From Cesiribacter sp964504565 (GTDB lineage Bacteria; Bacteroidota; Bacteroidia; Cytophagales; Cyclobacteriaceae): a stretch of 64,000 nucleotides of DNA. Shown one piece after another: positions 1 through 9,004 of the stretch. The notes under the pieces were generated by a model. That model made no database searches, was not told the origin of the DNA, and worked only from the letters and a program-made list of their open reading frames with translations. Each line of letters starts with the position of its first letter. The first letter of the stretch is position 1. The stretch spans positions 186,001-250,000 of the forward strand of contig CAZDEY010000003.1 of NCBI GenBank assembly GCA_964504565.1, given 5' to 3'. The translations under genes were made by a program, and so were the position numbers.

Positions 1-1212
1 AGCCATAAGTAAATTTAAATCTTTGTGCTTTAAATTAAATTTCCGGGCCACGTGGGCATTGCTTAAAAATCCTTTGTAAGTATACACGCCGTTCATTAGC
101 CACTTATGCGAGAAAATCATATCATCGATTCCCATTTCACCGGTTTGCAGTAGTATTGGCGTAAAAATATTACTAAATGCCTGAGAAGCAGTACGGGCTA
201 CCCTAGCTGGTATATTGGGTACACAGTAGTGTATTACATCGTGTTTGTGAAAGACGGGTTTACGCAGCGTAGTCAATTCACTGGTTTCCACACAACCGCC
301 CTGATCTATACTAACGTCAATAATTATACTACCGGCCTTCATTTGCCTAACCATATTTTCGGTTACCACTGTCCGGTTTCGGCCTTTCTCGGCCCGCATG
401 GCTCCCACTACTACATCAGCAGTCTTCAGACTATTAATTAGGGTAGTTGGGTCTAAGGTAGAGGTAAATAAATGATGACCCAGCGCGTGCTTAATTCTTC
501 GTAATTTGTAAATGTGCAGATCAAATATTTGCACGTTGGCTCCCATGCCTAAGGCTGCCCGGGCCGCATATTCACCTACGGTTCCCGCCCCTAGTATTAC
601 AACTTCGGTGGGCGGAACCCCGGTTATGCCGCCCATTATTATACCTTTACCACCACCGGCAGTGCTCAAATATTCGGCCGCAATTAGCATAACATTGCTA
701 CCGGCAATTTCACTCATGGCTCGCACTACCGGCATACCCCCCACCTTATCTTCAATAAGCTCAAAGGCTATAGAAGTTATTCTTTTTTTATTGAGTTTAT
801 GGAAATACTCTTCCTTCTGATTGCCGATCTGTAATGCTGAAATAAGGGTTTTTCCAGGCTTAATTATTTCTATTTCTTCAGCAGTAGGCGGCTCTATTTT
901 TAGAACTATTTCAGCCTCCAGCACCTCCTTGGCATCGTATTTTATATGCGCACCCGCTTCACTATAATCCTGATCTTTGTACCGAGCGGCAGTTCCGGCA
1001 CCATTTTCTACCCAAACCTCGTGTCCATTATTTACTAGTAAAGCTACCGCTTCCGGCGTTAGGGCTACCCGGTTTTCTTGCATGGCCCGCTCTTTAGGCA
1101 ACCCAATATGCAGGCGTTTACGCCCAGAGGGTAGCTCCAGCATTTTTTCCTGTGGCATCAGGCTGGTTTGTCGGCTTAATGCTTCAAGTCCGGTGGTAAT
1201 AGGCTTATTCAT
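1..1212 (-). CDS. ald: alanine dehydrogenase, 3' end outside window
   Basis: Catalyses NAD-dependent interconversion of L-alanine with pyruvate and ammonia in the cytoplasm. It reads from an ATG at 1212 and stays open to the window edge, so 404 residues are visible and the C-terminus is missing. An N-terminal extension of about 34 residues precedes the first conserved strand (LHIGLPKE), as in Bacteroidota members of the family. The substrate-side segment VLKIEPP follows near residue 103 and the Rossmann motif GAGTVG at about 208-213. The conserved HYCVPNIPARVARTAS segment lies near the visible end. Its start overlaps the stop of tsaE by 8 bp, so it is the third gene of a porX-tsaE-ald unit. 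Assignment is from family motifs. Confidence 0.93.
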   Translation of the reverse strand, partial: MNKPITTGLEALSRQTSLMPQEKMLELPSGRKRLHIGLPKERAMQENRVALTPEAVALLVNNGHEVWVENGAGTAARYKDQDYSEAGAHIKYDAKEVLEAEIVLKIEPPTAEEIEIIKPGKTLISALQIGNQKEEYFHKLNKKRITSIAFELIEDKVGGMPVVRAMSEIAGSNVMLIAAEYLSTAGGGKGIIMGGITGVPPTEVVILGAGTVGEYAARAALGMGANVQIFDLHIYKLRRIKHALGHHLFTSTLDPTTLINSLKTADVVVGAMRAEKGRNRTVVTENMVRQMKAGSIIIDVSIDQGGCVETSELTTLRKPVFHKHDVIHYCVPNIPARVARTASQAFSNIFTPILLQTGEMGIDDMIFSHKWLMNGVYTYKGFLSNAHVARKFNLKHKDLNLLMA

Positions 1213-1648
1213 TATAACTAGCTGTTATTTTACGAGAGTTGTCCGGCTGGATAAGAATTTCAATGGTTGAAAAAGCGTCCGGTAGTAGGTTTTCAATCTT
1301 TTCCGCCCACTCTAACCAACATAATTCCCCACTGTCCAAATATTCTTCAATTCCAATCTCCCTGGCCTCTCGTTCATCCTTTACCCTATAAAAATCGAAG
1401 TGGTATATTGGTTTGCCATTGCCGGCATAGTACTCGTTTACAATACCAAAGGTAGGACTTTGAACCATATCTTCAACCCCAAAAACTTTACCCATGGCGC
1501 TGGAGAAGGTAGTTTTTCCGGCACCCATCACCCCTTCTATCCTCCATACCGGAGGTGCATCGGACAAAAACTCCTTAATGGCTTCAGCTACGGCGGGAAG
1601 TTCTTTAACCGTGTGGGCTACCCAATCCTGGCTAATTTTGCTGTTCAT
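1205..1648 (-). CDS. tsaE: tRNA t6A biosynthesis ATPase TsaE
   Basis: TsaE is the small P-loop ATPase that works with TsaB and TsaD to make N6-threonylcarbamoyladenosine at position 37 of ANN-decoding tRNAs. The 147-residue length is usual. The Walker A loop GVMGAGKTTF sits at residues 39-48, and the conserved SPTFGIVNEY and HFDFYR segments follow, then the WLEWAEKIENLLP segment typical of the family. The ATG shares one base with the porX stop (TAATG at 1646-1650), and the gene's own stop lies inside the start of ald, so the three genes are probably co-translated. Confidence 0.95.
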   Translation of the reverse strand: MNSKISQDWVAHTVKELPAVAEAIKEFLSDAPPVWRIEGVMGAGKTTFSSAMGKVFGVEDMVQSPTFGIVNEYYAGNGKPIYHFDFYRVKDEREAREIGIEEYLDSGELCWLEWAEKIENLLPDAFSTIEILIQPDNSRKITASYNE

Positions 1649-3223
1649 TATGCTCCGCCTTTGCCTTTCAAGCTAATAAATGGCACCATCATTTCTTCCA
1701 TAGAAATTCCACCGTGCTGAAAGGTATCGCGGTAATAGTTTACGTAGTAATTATAATTATTAGGGTAGGCAAAAAAGTAATCTTCCAGCGTAAATACGTA
1801 GGCACTGCTTACATTCACTTTAGGCAATCCAACCTTATCCGGGTGCGGAAATTCTAGTACGTTGTTGCCGTCCCAGTTTAAATTTTTACCCTGCTTGTAC
1901 CGCAAATTGGTGTTAACGTTTCTATCACCAATTATCTTAAAAGGCCGTTTAACCCTTATGGTGCCGTGGTCGGTAGTTATAAAAACTTTGCAGGGTTTTT
2001 CGCTCAGCTTTTTAAGCATCTCAAATAAGGGCGAATGGTCAAACCAACTCTTGCTCAGGCTCCGGTAAGCCGATTCGTCAGCGGCCAGTTCCTTAAGCAT
2101 TTCTACCTCGGTGCGGGCGTGGCTCAGCATATCTACAAAGTTATAGACTACCACATTCAGGTCGTTATTCAGGAGGTTGTTGAGGTTATCGTTTACCGCC
2201 TTACCCTGATTATTTTGCAGAATTTTATGGTAACTAAATTTTACCTTGCCTAATCCGGCTTTTTTAAGATGACGGGCCAAAAATTCCTCTTCGTGTTTAT
2301 TTTTCCCTTCTTCATCATCTTCGCCCTTCCAGATATCGGGGTGCTGCTGGGCCATTTGTAAGGGAAGCAAGCCGCTGAAGATGGCATTACGCGCATAGGC
2401 CGTAGTGGTAGGTAATATGGAAAAATACAGGTCTTCGGAATCTANNNNNNNNNNCACTGAAGTATGGGCTAAGAGCCGGCTGTATGCTCTTCCACTGATC
2501 GAACCGCAGGTTATCAATTACTATAAAGAATACCGGTTCGGGTTCTTCCAGGTGAGGGAAAATCAACTGGCGCATCAGCCGGTGGCTCATCATGGGGCGG
2601 TCGGCATTGGGGTCGCTCAACCAATCGGCGTACTCATCGGCCACAAAGCGGCTAAAATTCACGTTGGCCTCATCCTTCTGCATACTCAGCACTTCGTTCA
2701 TACTGCCGCCCTCGGCCCGATCAATTTCTAATTCCCAATAAACCAGCTTTTTGTATATTTCGGACCACTCCTGCCAGCTTCGGCTATCGCCCATTTGCAT
2801 ACTGATATTCCGGAACTCCTGCTGGTAGTTCATAGTGGTTTTTTCCTGAACCAGCCGCCGGTTATCCAGAATTTTCTTTACCGAAAGAAGAATCTGGTTT
2901 GGGTTTAGCGGCTTAATAAGGTAGTCGGCAATTTTAGAACCAATTGCCTCTTCCATTATATGTTCCTCTTCGCTCTTGGTTATCATAACCACAGGTATAG
3001 AAGGGTGCTGGCTTTTAATTTGGCTCAGGGTTTCCAAACCGGTCATTCCGGGCATATTTTCGTCTAAGAACACCAGATCGAACTGGCTCTCACCCACCTT
3101 ATCCAGCGCATCGGAACCGCTGTTGACCGGGGTTATATCGTAGCCTTTGTTTTGGAGAAAAAGTATATGAGGTTTGAGCAGATCAATTTCGTCGTCGGCC
3201 CAGAGAATACTATATCTTTGCAT
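1648..3223 (-). CDS. porX: PorX, T9SS response regulator with PglZ-type domain (split by a scaffold gap)
   Basis: PorX is the response regulator of the PorX-PorY system that controls type IX secretion genes in Bacteroidota. Residues 1-120 form a receiver domain with the acidic pair at D10/D11, the phospho-acceptor D54 in VFLDENMPG, and the conserved Lys in DYLIKPLNP. A helical linker leads to a PglZ domain of the alkaline-phosphatase superfamily. Its metal-site motifs include FFIVIDNLRFDQW before the gap and FITTDHGTIRV and YRDTFQHGGIS after it. A 10-N gap at 2445-2454 interrupts it. Frame on both sides (PYFS ... DSEDLYFS) requires a missing length that is a multiple of three, so the gene is probably intact, about 525 residues, close to the usual length. 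Confidence 0.92.
2445..2454. other. scaffold gap (10 N) inside porX
   Basis: Ten consecutive N. The porX frame before it ends in the first base of a codon and the frame after it resumes with the last two, so the real missing length is a multiple of three, probably 6 to 12 bases. The apparent frameshift is a placeholder effect. Confidence 0.9.
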
Positions 3224-3350
3224 AAAAAATCGTTACTTAGCAGCCTGTAGAGGCTTAATATAAAAGTAGAAAGCTATTTGTGTTATCAGATGTTTGCTAT
3301 AAATAGGTTGCAAATAACTCAACCAATTTTTTCAAGTTACATAAACCGGA

Positions 3351-4598
3351 GTGAATAAGAAAAAAATTTTCAACGACCCGGTCTACGGCTTCGTTACAAT
3401 CTCCAGCGAGCTGATATTCGAAATAATTGAACACCCTTTCTTCCAGCGCCTTCGCCGGATTAAGCAGTTAGGGCTGACCGATCTGGTATACCCCGGCGCA
3501 TTGCATACCCGCTTTCACCACGCTATTGGCGCTATGCACCTCATGAGCATAACCCTGGATAACCTGCGCAGCAAAGGCCACGAAATTTCTAAAGAGGAAT
3601 ACGAGGCTTGCCAATTGGCCATATTACTGCACGATGTAGGCCACGGACCGTTTAGCCACGCGCTGGAGTATACGCTTATGAATGGCGTAAAGCACGAGTT
3701 CATGAGCCTGCGCATCATGGAGTATTTCGATAGACTTTTCAGCGGCGAACTGGAATTGGCTATCCGGATTTTTACTAACCAGTACGAGCGCAAGTTTTTT
3801 CACCAGTTGGTAAGCAGCCAGTTAGATATTGACCGGCTGGATTATTTGCAGCGCGATAGTATGTTCACCGGTGTAAGCGAAGGTACCATAGGCGCCGACC
3901 GGATTATAAAAATGCTGGATATATATCAGGACCAGTTAGTAGTTGAAGAAAAGGGTATTTACAGCATTGAAAACTTCCTGAGTGCCCGCCGCCTTATGTA
4001 CTGGCAAGTTTATTTGCACAAAGCTACGGTTAGTGCCGAAATGATGCTGGTACTAGTATTGGAACGGGCTCAGGTACTACGCCGGCAGGGTATTGAGCTG
4101 GGCGTTACCCCGGCATTAGATATGTTTTTAAGGCAGCAAATTCAGGCCGTGGATGTTACCGAAAACTCCGAAGTACTTAAATCGTTTGCCCGCCTGGACG
4201 ATTACGATATTTGGGCCGGCATAAAACGCTGGGCGCATCACGAGGATAAAATTCTAGCCTCACTAAGTGCTATGTTGCTGGAACGACGCCTATTCCGGGC
4301 TATACTTTCCAATACAAAATTCCCTGATGATCAGGTTCGTAACCTTAAACAAAAAATTGCGGAAGACTATTCTATAACTAACCGGGATGTCCGCCACTTT
4401 CTCTCTACGGGCAGTATAACCAATGCCGCTTACTTGGCCGGTGGCCAGCACATTAATATACTTACCAAAAAAGGAAAACTAATTGATGTAGCCAAAGCCA
4501 GCGACCTGCCTAATATAAAGGCAATGAGTAAAATTGTGAAGAAGTATTACATTTGCTGGCCCAAGCAAATTAAATTTAATTTTGAGCTACCTCACTAA
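3351..4598 (+). CDS. HD-domain phosphohydrolase, SAMHD1/YdhJ-like
   Basis: A metal-dependent phosphohydrolase of the HD superfamily, related to deoxynucleotide triphosphohydrolases. The metal-binding residues are visible as H56 in TRFHHAIG, H94-D95 in ILLHDVGHGPFSH, and a later Asp in QLDIDRLDYLQRDS. The 415-residue length is normal for this group. The start is a GTG at 3351. The substrate (dNTP or another nucleotide) cannot be read from sequence. It lies 5 bp upstream of lpxD; HD gene followed by the lpx genes is a common Bacteroidota order, so it is probably the first gene of that operon. Confidence 0.85.
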   Translation: MNKKKIFNDPVYGFVTISSELIFEIIEHPFFQRLRRIKQLGLTDLVYPGALHTRFHHAIGAMHLMSITLDNLRSKGHEISKEEYEACQLAILLHDVGHGPFSHALEYTLMNGVKHEFMSLRIMEYFDRLFSGELELAIRIFTNQYERKFFHQLVSSQLDIDRLDYLQRDSMFTGVSEGTIGADRIIKMLDIYQDQLVVEEKGIYSIENFLSARRLMYWQVYLHKATVSAEMMLVLVLERAQVLRRQGIELGVTPALDMFLRQQIQAVDVTENSEVLKSFARLDDYDIWAGIKRWAHHEDKILASLSAMLLERRLFRAILSNTKFPDDQVRNLKQKIAEDYSITNRDVRHFLSTGSITNAAYLAGGQHINILTKKGKLIDVAKASDLPNIKAMSKIVKKYYICWPKQIKFNFELPH

Positions 4599-4603
4599 AT
4601 ACT

Positions 4604-5656
4604 ATGAAGTTCACCGCTGAACAGATTGCCCTGTTACTAGAAGGAAAGGTAGAGGGAAACGGCCAGGTAGAAGTTTCTACCCTAAGCAAAATTGAGGAGG
4701 CTGATACCGGAAGTATCTCGTTCCTATCTAACCCTAAATACGAACCCTATTTATATAAAACCAAGGCCAGTGCTGTTATAATTAGCGAAGATTTAGCGCT
4801 TAAACAGGCTGTTAAGCCGGCAATTATTCGCGTTAAAGACCCCTACTCCGGCTTTACCCGGTTGTTGGAGGAATACCACAAAATTATCAGCTTCCAGGCC
4901 GAAGGTATTGAGGAGCCTAGCTTTATTGGTAAGAATAGTACGGTGGGAGAAAAAGCCTATAGGGCGGCGTTTAGCTACATAGGTAAAAATTGCCAGATTG
5001 GCCAAAACGTAAAAATATATCCGCATACGTTTATTGGCGATAATTGTACTATTGGCGATAACACAATTATATTGGCCGGGGCTAAAATTTACGCTGAAAC
5101 TAAAATAGGCAGCAATTGTACCATACACGCCGGGGCGGTTATCGGCAGCGATGGTTTCGGCTTTGCCCCGCAGGCCGACGGCAGTTATAAAACTATACCT
5201 CAGTTAGGTAATGTAGTGCTGGAAGATTGGGTAAGTGTAGGTGCTAACGCTACCATAGATTGCGCTACACTAGGCAGCACCGTAATAAGGAGGGGGGTTA
5301 AGCTGGATAACCTGGTACAGATTGGCCATAATGTAGAGGTTGACGAACATACGGTTATAGCTGCCCAATCGGGCGTGGCGGGCAGTTCTAAAATTGGCAA
5401 ACAGTGTGTATTAGCCGGGCAGGTTGGCGTAGTAGGCCACCTATCAATAGCCGATCGCACCACCATTGCCGCCCAGGCCGGAGTACCCAAAACTGTAACC
5501 AAGCCCGGGCAAACCATTATTGGTTCACCGGCCTTCGATTTAGCGGATTTTAAGCGCTCGTTTATATTATTCAAGAACCTGCCTAACTTGGCTACTCGCC
5601 TTAAAGAAGTTGAAGAAAAAGTTGTTACCTTGCAGCCCAACGATTCTAATTCATGA
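4604..5656 (+). CDS. lpxD: UDP-3-O-acylglucosamine N-acyltransferase LpxD
   Basis: Adds the N-linked 3-hydroxyacyl chain to UDP-3-O-acylglucosamine, the third step of lipid A synthesis. The N-terminal domain (about 1-100) binds the uridine part; it is followed by a left-handed beta-helix of hexapeptide repeats (GENCTIGDN-type units, roughly 105-310) and a C-terminal helix (about 320-345). The catalytic His lies in the VQIGHNVEV segment. The 350-residue length is standard. Its stop overlaps the start of lpxC-fabZ in an ATGA arrangement, so the two are translationally coupled. Confidence 0.96.
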   Translation: MKFTAEQIALLLEGKVEGNGQVEVSTLSKIEEADTGSISFLSNPKYEPYLYKTKASAVIISEDLALKQAVKPAIIRVKDPYSGFTRLLEEYHKIISFQAEGIEEPSFIGKNSTVGEKAYRAAFSYIGKNCQIGQNVKIYPHTFIGDNCTIGDNTIILAGAKIYAETKIGSNCTIHAGAVIGSDGFGFAPQADGSYKTIPQLGNVVLEDWVSVGANATIDCATLGSTVIRRGVKLDNLVQIGHNVEVDEHTVIAAQSGVAGSSKIGKQCVLAGQVGVVGHLSIADRTTIAAQAGVPKTVTKPGQTIIGSPAFDLADFKRSFILFKNLPNLATRLKEVEEKVVTLQPNDSNS

Positions 5657-7050
5657 AAATAAAGCAGCATACCATTAGTCGTTCAGTAACGCTAAGCGGC
5701 GTAGGCTTACATACCGGCGTAGAGTCTAATATGACTTTTGTACCCGCTAAGCCTAACCATGGTATTAAGTTTCAGCGAGTTGATATTGAAGGCCAGCCGA
5801 CAGTAGATGCTGATGCCGACAATGTAGTGGATTTAAGCCGTGGCACCACCATTGAGCAAAACGGTGCTCGAGTAAATACAGTAGAGCACGTGCTTGCAGC
5901 CCTAGTGGGTCTGGAAATTGATAATATTCTAATTCAATTAGATGGACCGGAACCTCCGATTATGGATGGCAGCTCCATAATGTTCTTAAATTCCTTAAAG
6001 GAAGCCGGCCTGGAGGAGCAAAACGCCCTACGAAACTTTTTTGAGATTCCGGAAGGAGTGTTTTACCGCGATGCCGAACGCCAGATAGAAATTGCTGCCC
6101 TGCCGCTTAACGACTACCGGCTGACCGTAATGGTTGATTATAACAGCCCGGTTTTAGGTAGCCAGCACGCCAGTCTGAACAGCCTTTCTGATTTTGAAAA
6201 GGAAATTGCCCATAGCCGTACATTCTGTTTTTTGCACGAACTGGAAATGCTGCATAAACAAGGCTTAGTTCAGGGTGGTGATTTGAATAATGCTATTGTA
6301 GTAGTAGACCGCGTGGTTCAGGACAATGAGCTGGACGAACTGGCAAAATTGTTTAACAAGCCTAAGGTAGAAGTTAAGAAAGAAGGCATTCTTAATAATG
6401 TAGACCTGCGCTATAGCAATGAGCCGGCCCGCCACAAATTGTTGGACCTGGTCGGTGATTTAGCTCTGGTAGGCCGCCCAATTAAAGCTCAGATTCTGGC
6501 CGCTCGTCCCGGCCATGCCGCCAACGTAGGCTTTGCTAAAAAGCTGAAGAAGTTGATGAATGACTTCAGTAAAAATAATAACATTCCTCCTTACGACCCT
6601 AAGCTGCCCCCGGTACTGGACTATGTGCAAATAAGCAAAATGCTACCGCACCGCTATCCTTTTGCCTTAGTTGACCGCATTTTTCACTTAGACGAAACTA
6701 CGGTTGCCGGCGTTAAGAACGTGACTATAAACGAACCGTTTTTTCAGGGTCATTTCCCGGGTAATCCGGTAATGCCGGGGGTATTACAAATTGAGGCTAT
6801 GGCTCAAACCGGAGGCATTCTGGTACTCAATACTGTGCCCGATCCGGAAAATTACTGGACCTACTTTTTAGGTATTGAAAGCTGCCGTTTCCGAAAAATG
6901 GTAGTGCCGGGCGATACCCTTATTTTTAAATGCGAATTGCTTCAGCCAATAAAGCGCGGAATTGCGAAGATGAAAGGTTATGCCTATGTTGGTGACACAT
7001 TGGTGAGCGAAGCCGAACTTTCAGCCAGCATAGTCCGCAAAGATTCATGA
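5653..7050 (+). CDS. lpxC/fabZ: bifunctional LpxC deacetylase / FabZ dehydratase
   Basis: A fusion of two enzymes. The N-terminal part (about 1-305) is the zinc-dependent UDP-3-O-acyl-GlcNAc deacetylase LpxC, the committed step of lipid A synthesis. Zinc and catalytic residues are visible as E78-H79 in NTVEHV and the His and Asp in ARHKLLDLVGD. The C-terminal part (about 316-465) is 3-hydroxyacyl-ACP dehydratase FabZ, with the catalytic His in LPHRYPFALVD and the Glu in FPGNPVMPGVLQIEAMAQ. This fusion is characteristic of Bacteroidota. It lies between lpxD and lpxA with 4-bp ATGA overlaps on both sides. Confidence 0.97.
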   Translation: MKIKQHTISRSVTLSGVGLHTGVESNMTFVPAKPNHGIKFQRVDIEGQPTVDADADNVVDLSRGTTIEQNGARVNTVEHVLAALVGLEIDNILIQLDGPEPPIMDGSSIMFLNSLKEAGLEEQNALRNFFEIPEGVFYRDAERQIEIAALPLNDYRLTVMVDYNSPVLGSQHASLNSLSDFEKEIAHSRTFCFLHELEMLHKQGLVQGGDLNNAIVVVDRVVQDNELDELAKLFNKPKVEVKKEGILNNVDLRYSNEPARHKLLDLVGDLALVGRPIKAQILAARPGHAANVGFAKKLKKLMNDFSKNNNIPPYDPKLPPVLDYVQISKMLPHRYPFALVDRIFHLDETTVAGVKNVTINEPFFQGHFPGNPVMPGVLQIEAMAQTGGILVLNTVPDPENYWTYFLGIESCRFRKMVVPGDTLIFKCELLQPIKRGIAKMKGYAYVGDTLVSEAELSASIVRKDS

Positions 7051-7823
7051 AGTACCCACTAACTAACGTACATCCCGAAGCTCAAATTGGCGAAAATGTT
7101 ACCATTGAGCCATTTACTACTATTGAAAAAGATGTAGTGATTGGCGATGGCTCGCATATTGGCCCGAACGTAACTGTTTACGATGGTGCCCGAATTGGCA
7201 AGAATGTTAAGATTTTCCCTGGTGCGGTAATTTCGGCCGTGCCTCAGGATCTTAAATTTAAAGGTGAAGCCACTACGGCTGAAGTTGGCGATAATAGCAC
7301 CATACGCGAATGCGTTACCATCAACCGGGGCACTGTCGATAAATGGAAAACTGTGGTAGGCAAAAACTGCCTGATTATGGCCTACGTTCACTTGGGTCAC
7401 GACTGTATACTGGGCGATAATGTAATTGTAGGAAATAGCGTACAGTTTGCTGGCCACGTTCAGGTAGATGATTATGTAATTTTTGGCGGCACCTGTGCCG
7501 TTCATCAGTTCGTTAAAATTGGTGCCCACGCCTACATAGGTGGTGGGGCATTAGTACGAAAAGACGTACCTCCTTTTACCAAAGCTGCCCGCGAACCACT
7601 TAGCTACGCCGGCATTAATTCGGTAGGCTTACGCCGAAGAGGGTATACGAATAACCAAATCAATGAAATTCAGGAAGCTTACCGCGAAATTTATTTGAGA
7701 GGAAAGAATAATTCTGAGGCTTTAGAGCGTATTGAATTAGAGTTTCCAGTTTCTAAGGAACGTGACGAAATTATTAATTTCATTAGAAACTCTACTCGCG
7801 GAATAATGAAGGGCTATAACTAG
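7047..7823 (+). CDS. lpxA: UDP-GlcNAc acyltransferase LpxA
   Basis: Transfers a 3-hydroxyacyl chain from ACP to UDP-GlcNAc, the first step of lipid A synthesis. The protein is a left-handed beta-helix of hexapeptide repeats (about 1-190) with a helical C-terminal region, 258 residues, the usual size. The catalytic His is in AYVHLGHDC near residue 115, and the family segment GLRRRGYTNNQINEIQEAYR follows the helix. The ATG overlaps the lpxC-fabZ stop, which completes a compact lpxD-lpxC/fabZ-lpxA unit. Confidence 0.97.
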   Translation: MKYPLTNVHPEAQIGENVTIEPFTTIEKDVVIGDGSHIGPNVTVYDGARIGKNVKIFPGAVISAVPQDLKFKGEATTAEVGDNSTIRECVTINRGTVDKWKTVVGKNCLIMAYVHLGHDCILGDNVIVGNSVQFAGHVQVDDYVIFGGTCAVHQFVKIGAHAYIGGGALVRKDVPPFTKAAREPLSYAGINSVGLRRRGYTNNQINEIQEAYREIYLRGKNNSEALERIELEFPVSKERDEIINFIRNSTRGIMKGYN

Positions 7824-7829
7824 TAGGAC

Positions 7830-8453
7830 TTGGTACTTTTAGTAGAGAACCTGGGGAAAAAATATGGTAAAGAGTGGATTTTCAGAAAGTTTGCTCACCA
7901 GTTTGAACCCAATACTATATACGCAATTACCGGGGCCAACGGCAGTGGAAAATCTACTTTGCTAAAAACTCTAAGTGCCGCTCTGCCGCCTTCTGAAGGT
8001 ACTTTAATATTAAAAAATCTGAGCACCTCCGTTTCACCGGATAATTTATATAAGCATGTGAGCTGGGCGGCTCCGTACCTTGACTTAGTTGAAGACTTTA
8101 CTTTGGCAGAAATGCTTAATTTCCATTTTAAGTTTAAGCAACCAATTGCTGGTATTGAAGTAGGGCAAGTGGCATCTGTACTGGAGTTAGGTACTCACCT
8201 AAATAAGCCGATCAGAAATTTTAGCAGCGGAATGAAGCAGCGGCTAAAGGCAGGCCTAGCCATCCTGAGTAAGTCTGATATTTTAATATTAGATGAGCCG
8301 GGTTCTAACCTCGATGCATTGGCTAAAGACTGGTTATCCAATTTAATTTCGGAGTTCGTAAAGAATAGAATTGTTATAATAGCCTCTAATGAGGAAAATG
8401 AAATTAACATGACTAATTACAAAATTTCATTACTTGATTATAAGTATCTTTAA
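7830..8453 (+). CDS. ABC transporter ATP-binding protein
   Basis: A single ABC ATPase domain of 207 residues. Walker A is ITGANGSGKSTLLK (about 34-47), the signature is NFSSGMKQRLKAG, and Walker B is ILILDEPGSNLD. It starts on TTG at 7830. This is forced, because the frame is closed by the lpxA stop just upstream and the first conserved strand (LLVENLGKKYG) begins at once. No permease lies next to it, so the transported substrate is unknown. A gap of 6 bp after lpxA places it at the end of the lipid A operon. Confidence 0.88.
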   Translation: MVLLVENLGKKYGKEWIFRKFAHQFEPNTIYAITGANGSGKSTLLKTLSAALPPSEGTLILKNLSTSVSPDNLYKHVSWAAPYLDLVEDFTLAEMLNFHFKFKQPIAGIEVGQVASVLELGTHLNKPIRNFSSGMKQRLKAGLAILSKSDILILDEPGSNLDALAKDWLSNLISEFVKNRIVIIASNEENEINMTNYKISLLDYKYL

Positions 8454-8503
8454 TCTTTTTAATTTTACTTCTTATATTGCTTACTGTTTATAACCTTTAG
8501 AAT

Positions 8504-8953
8504 ATGAATTTTAAAAGACTACTAATGGCCACGACCCTATTGGCCTTTGCGTTTCTTACCAGTTGTAAAGATGACGATGGAGGAGAAACTGCCGAGCAAA
8601 TGAACACTCGGATGCTCAGCAAAACCTGGACGGTTGACGACGCTTCAGTTTCAGATACTGACTATGACTATTCAGGGTCAGTTACTGTTACCTTCAATAG
8701 TGATATGACATTTTCAGTTACCAATTCAAGTGTACTACCACAACTAGCAAGCCCGCAACGCGAAATACCAGCTTCCGGCACTTGGATGTTTGAAGGAAGT
8801 GATTTCAAAAGAGTTACTCTTACTAGCTCAGGTTCAACGGCTACATTTACTATTACTGAGCTAACTGATTCTGACTTAACTGTAACCTATGATGCTGCGG
8901 AGCCTAAAGAAACTAACTTAGGAACAGCTACTATTGAGCTCTCAAGCAATTAG
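8504..8953 (+). CDS. predicted surface lipoprotein, lipocalin-like size
   Basis: I do not recognise a named family. The 149-residue protein has an N-terminal signal with a lipobox ending at C21 (FLTSC). The cysteine is followed at once by KDDDGG, which resembles the Bacteroidota lipoprotein export signal (a Lys followed by acidic residues) that sends lipoproteins to the cell surface. The rest is rich in Ser and Thr and alternates as expected for a beta-sandwich or barrel. It is followed by a strong intrinsic terminator at 8976 and lies 50 bp after the ABC ATPase, so it may be its own transcription unit. Confidence 0.75.
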   Translation: MNFKRLLMATTLLAFAFLTSCKDDDGGETAEQMNTRMLSKTWTVDDASVSDTDYDYSGSVTVTFNSDMTFSVTNSSVLPQLASPQREIPASGTWMFEGSDFKRVTLTSSGSTATFTITELTDSDLTVTYDAAEPKETNLGTATIELSSN

Positions 8954-8975
8954 TCCAGAGTTGCAATAATATTTT

Positions 8976-9004
8976 AACCCTTCCTTTTTCGGAAGGGTTT
9001 TTTT
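8976..9004 (+). terminator. intrinsic terminator after the lipoprotein gene
   Basis: A perfect 9-bp stem (aacccttcc / ggaagggtt) with a 6-base loop (tttttc) is followed directly by a run of T. It ends the plus-strand lipid A region and overlaps the stop codon of the convergent mutS2. Confidence 0.9.

Noticed and set aside
5200..5670. 156-residue open frame on the minus strand inside lpxD
   Set aside because: Antisense to a strongly supported gene; its low-complexity TVCSSTS-type sequence is a mirror of hexapeptide-repeat codons.
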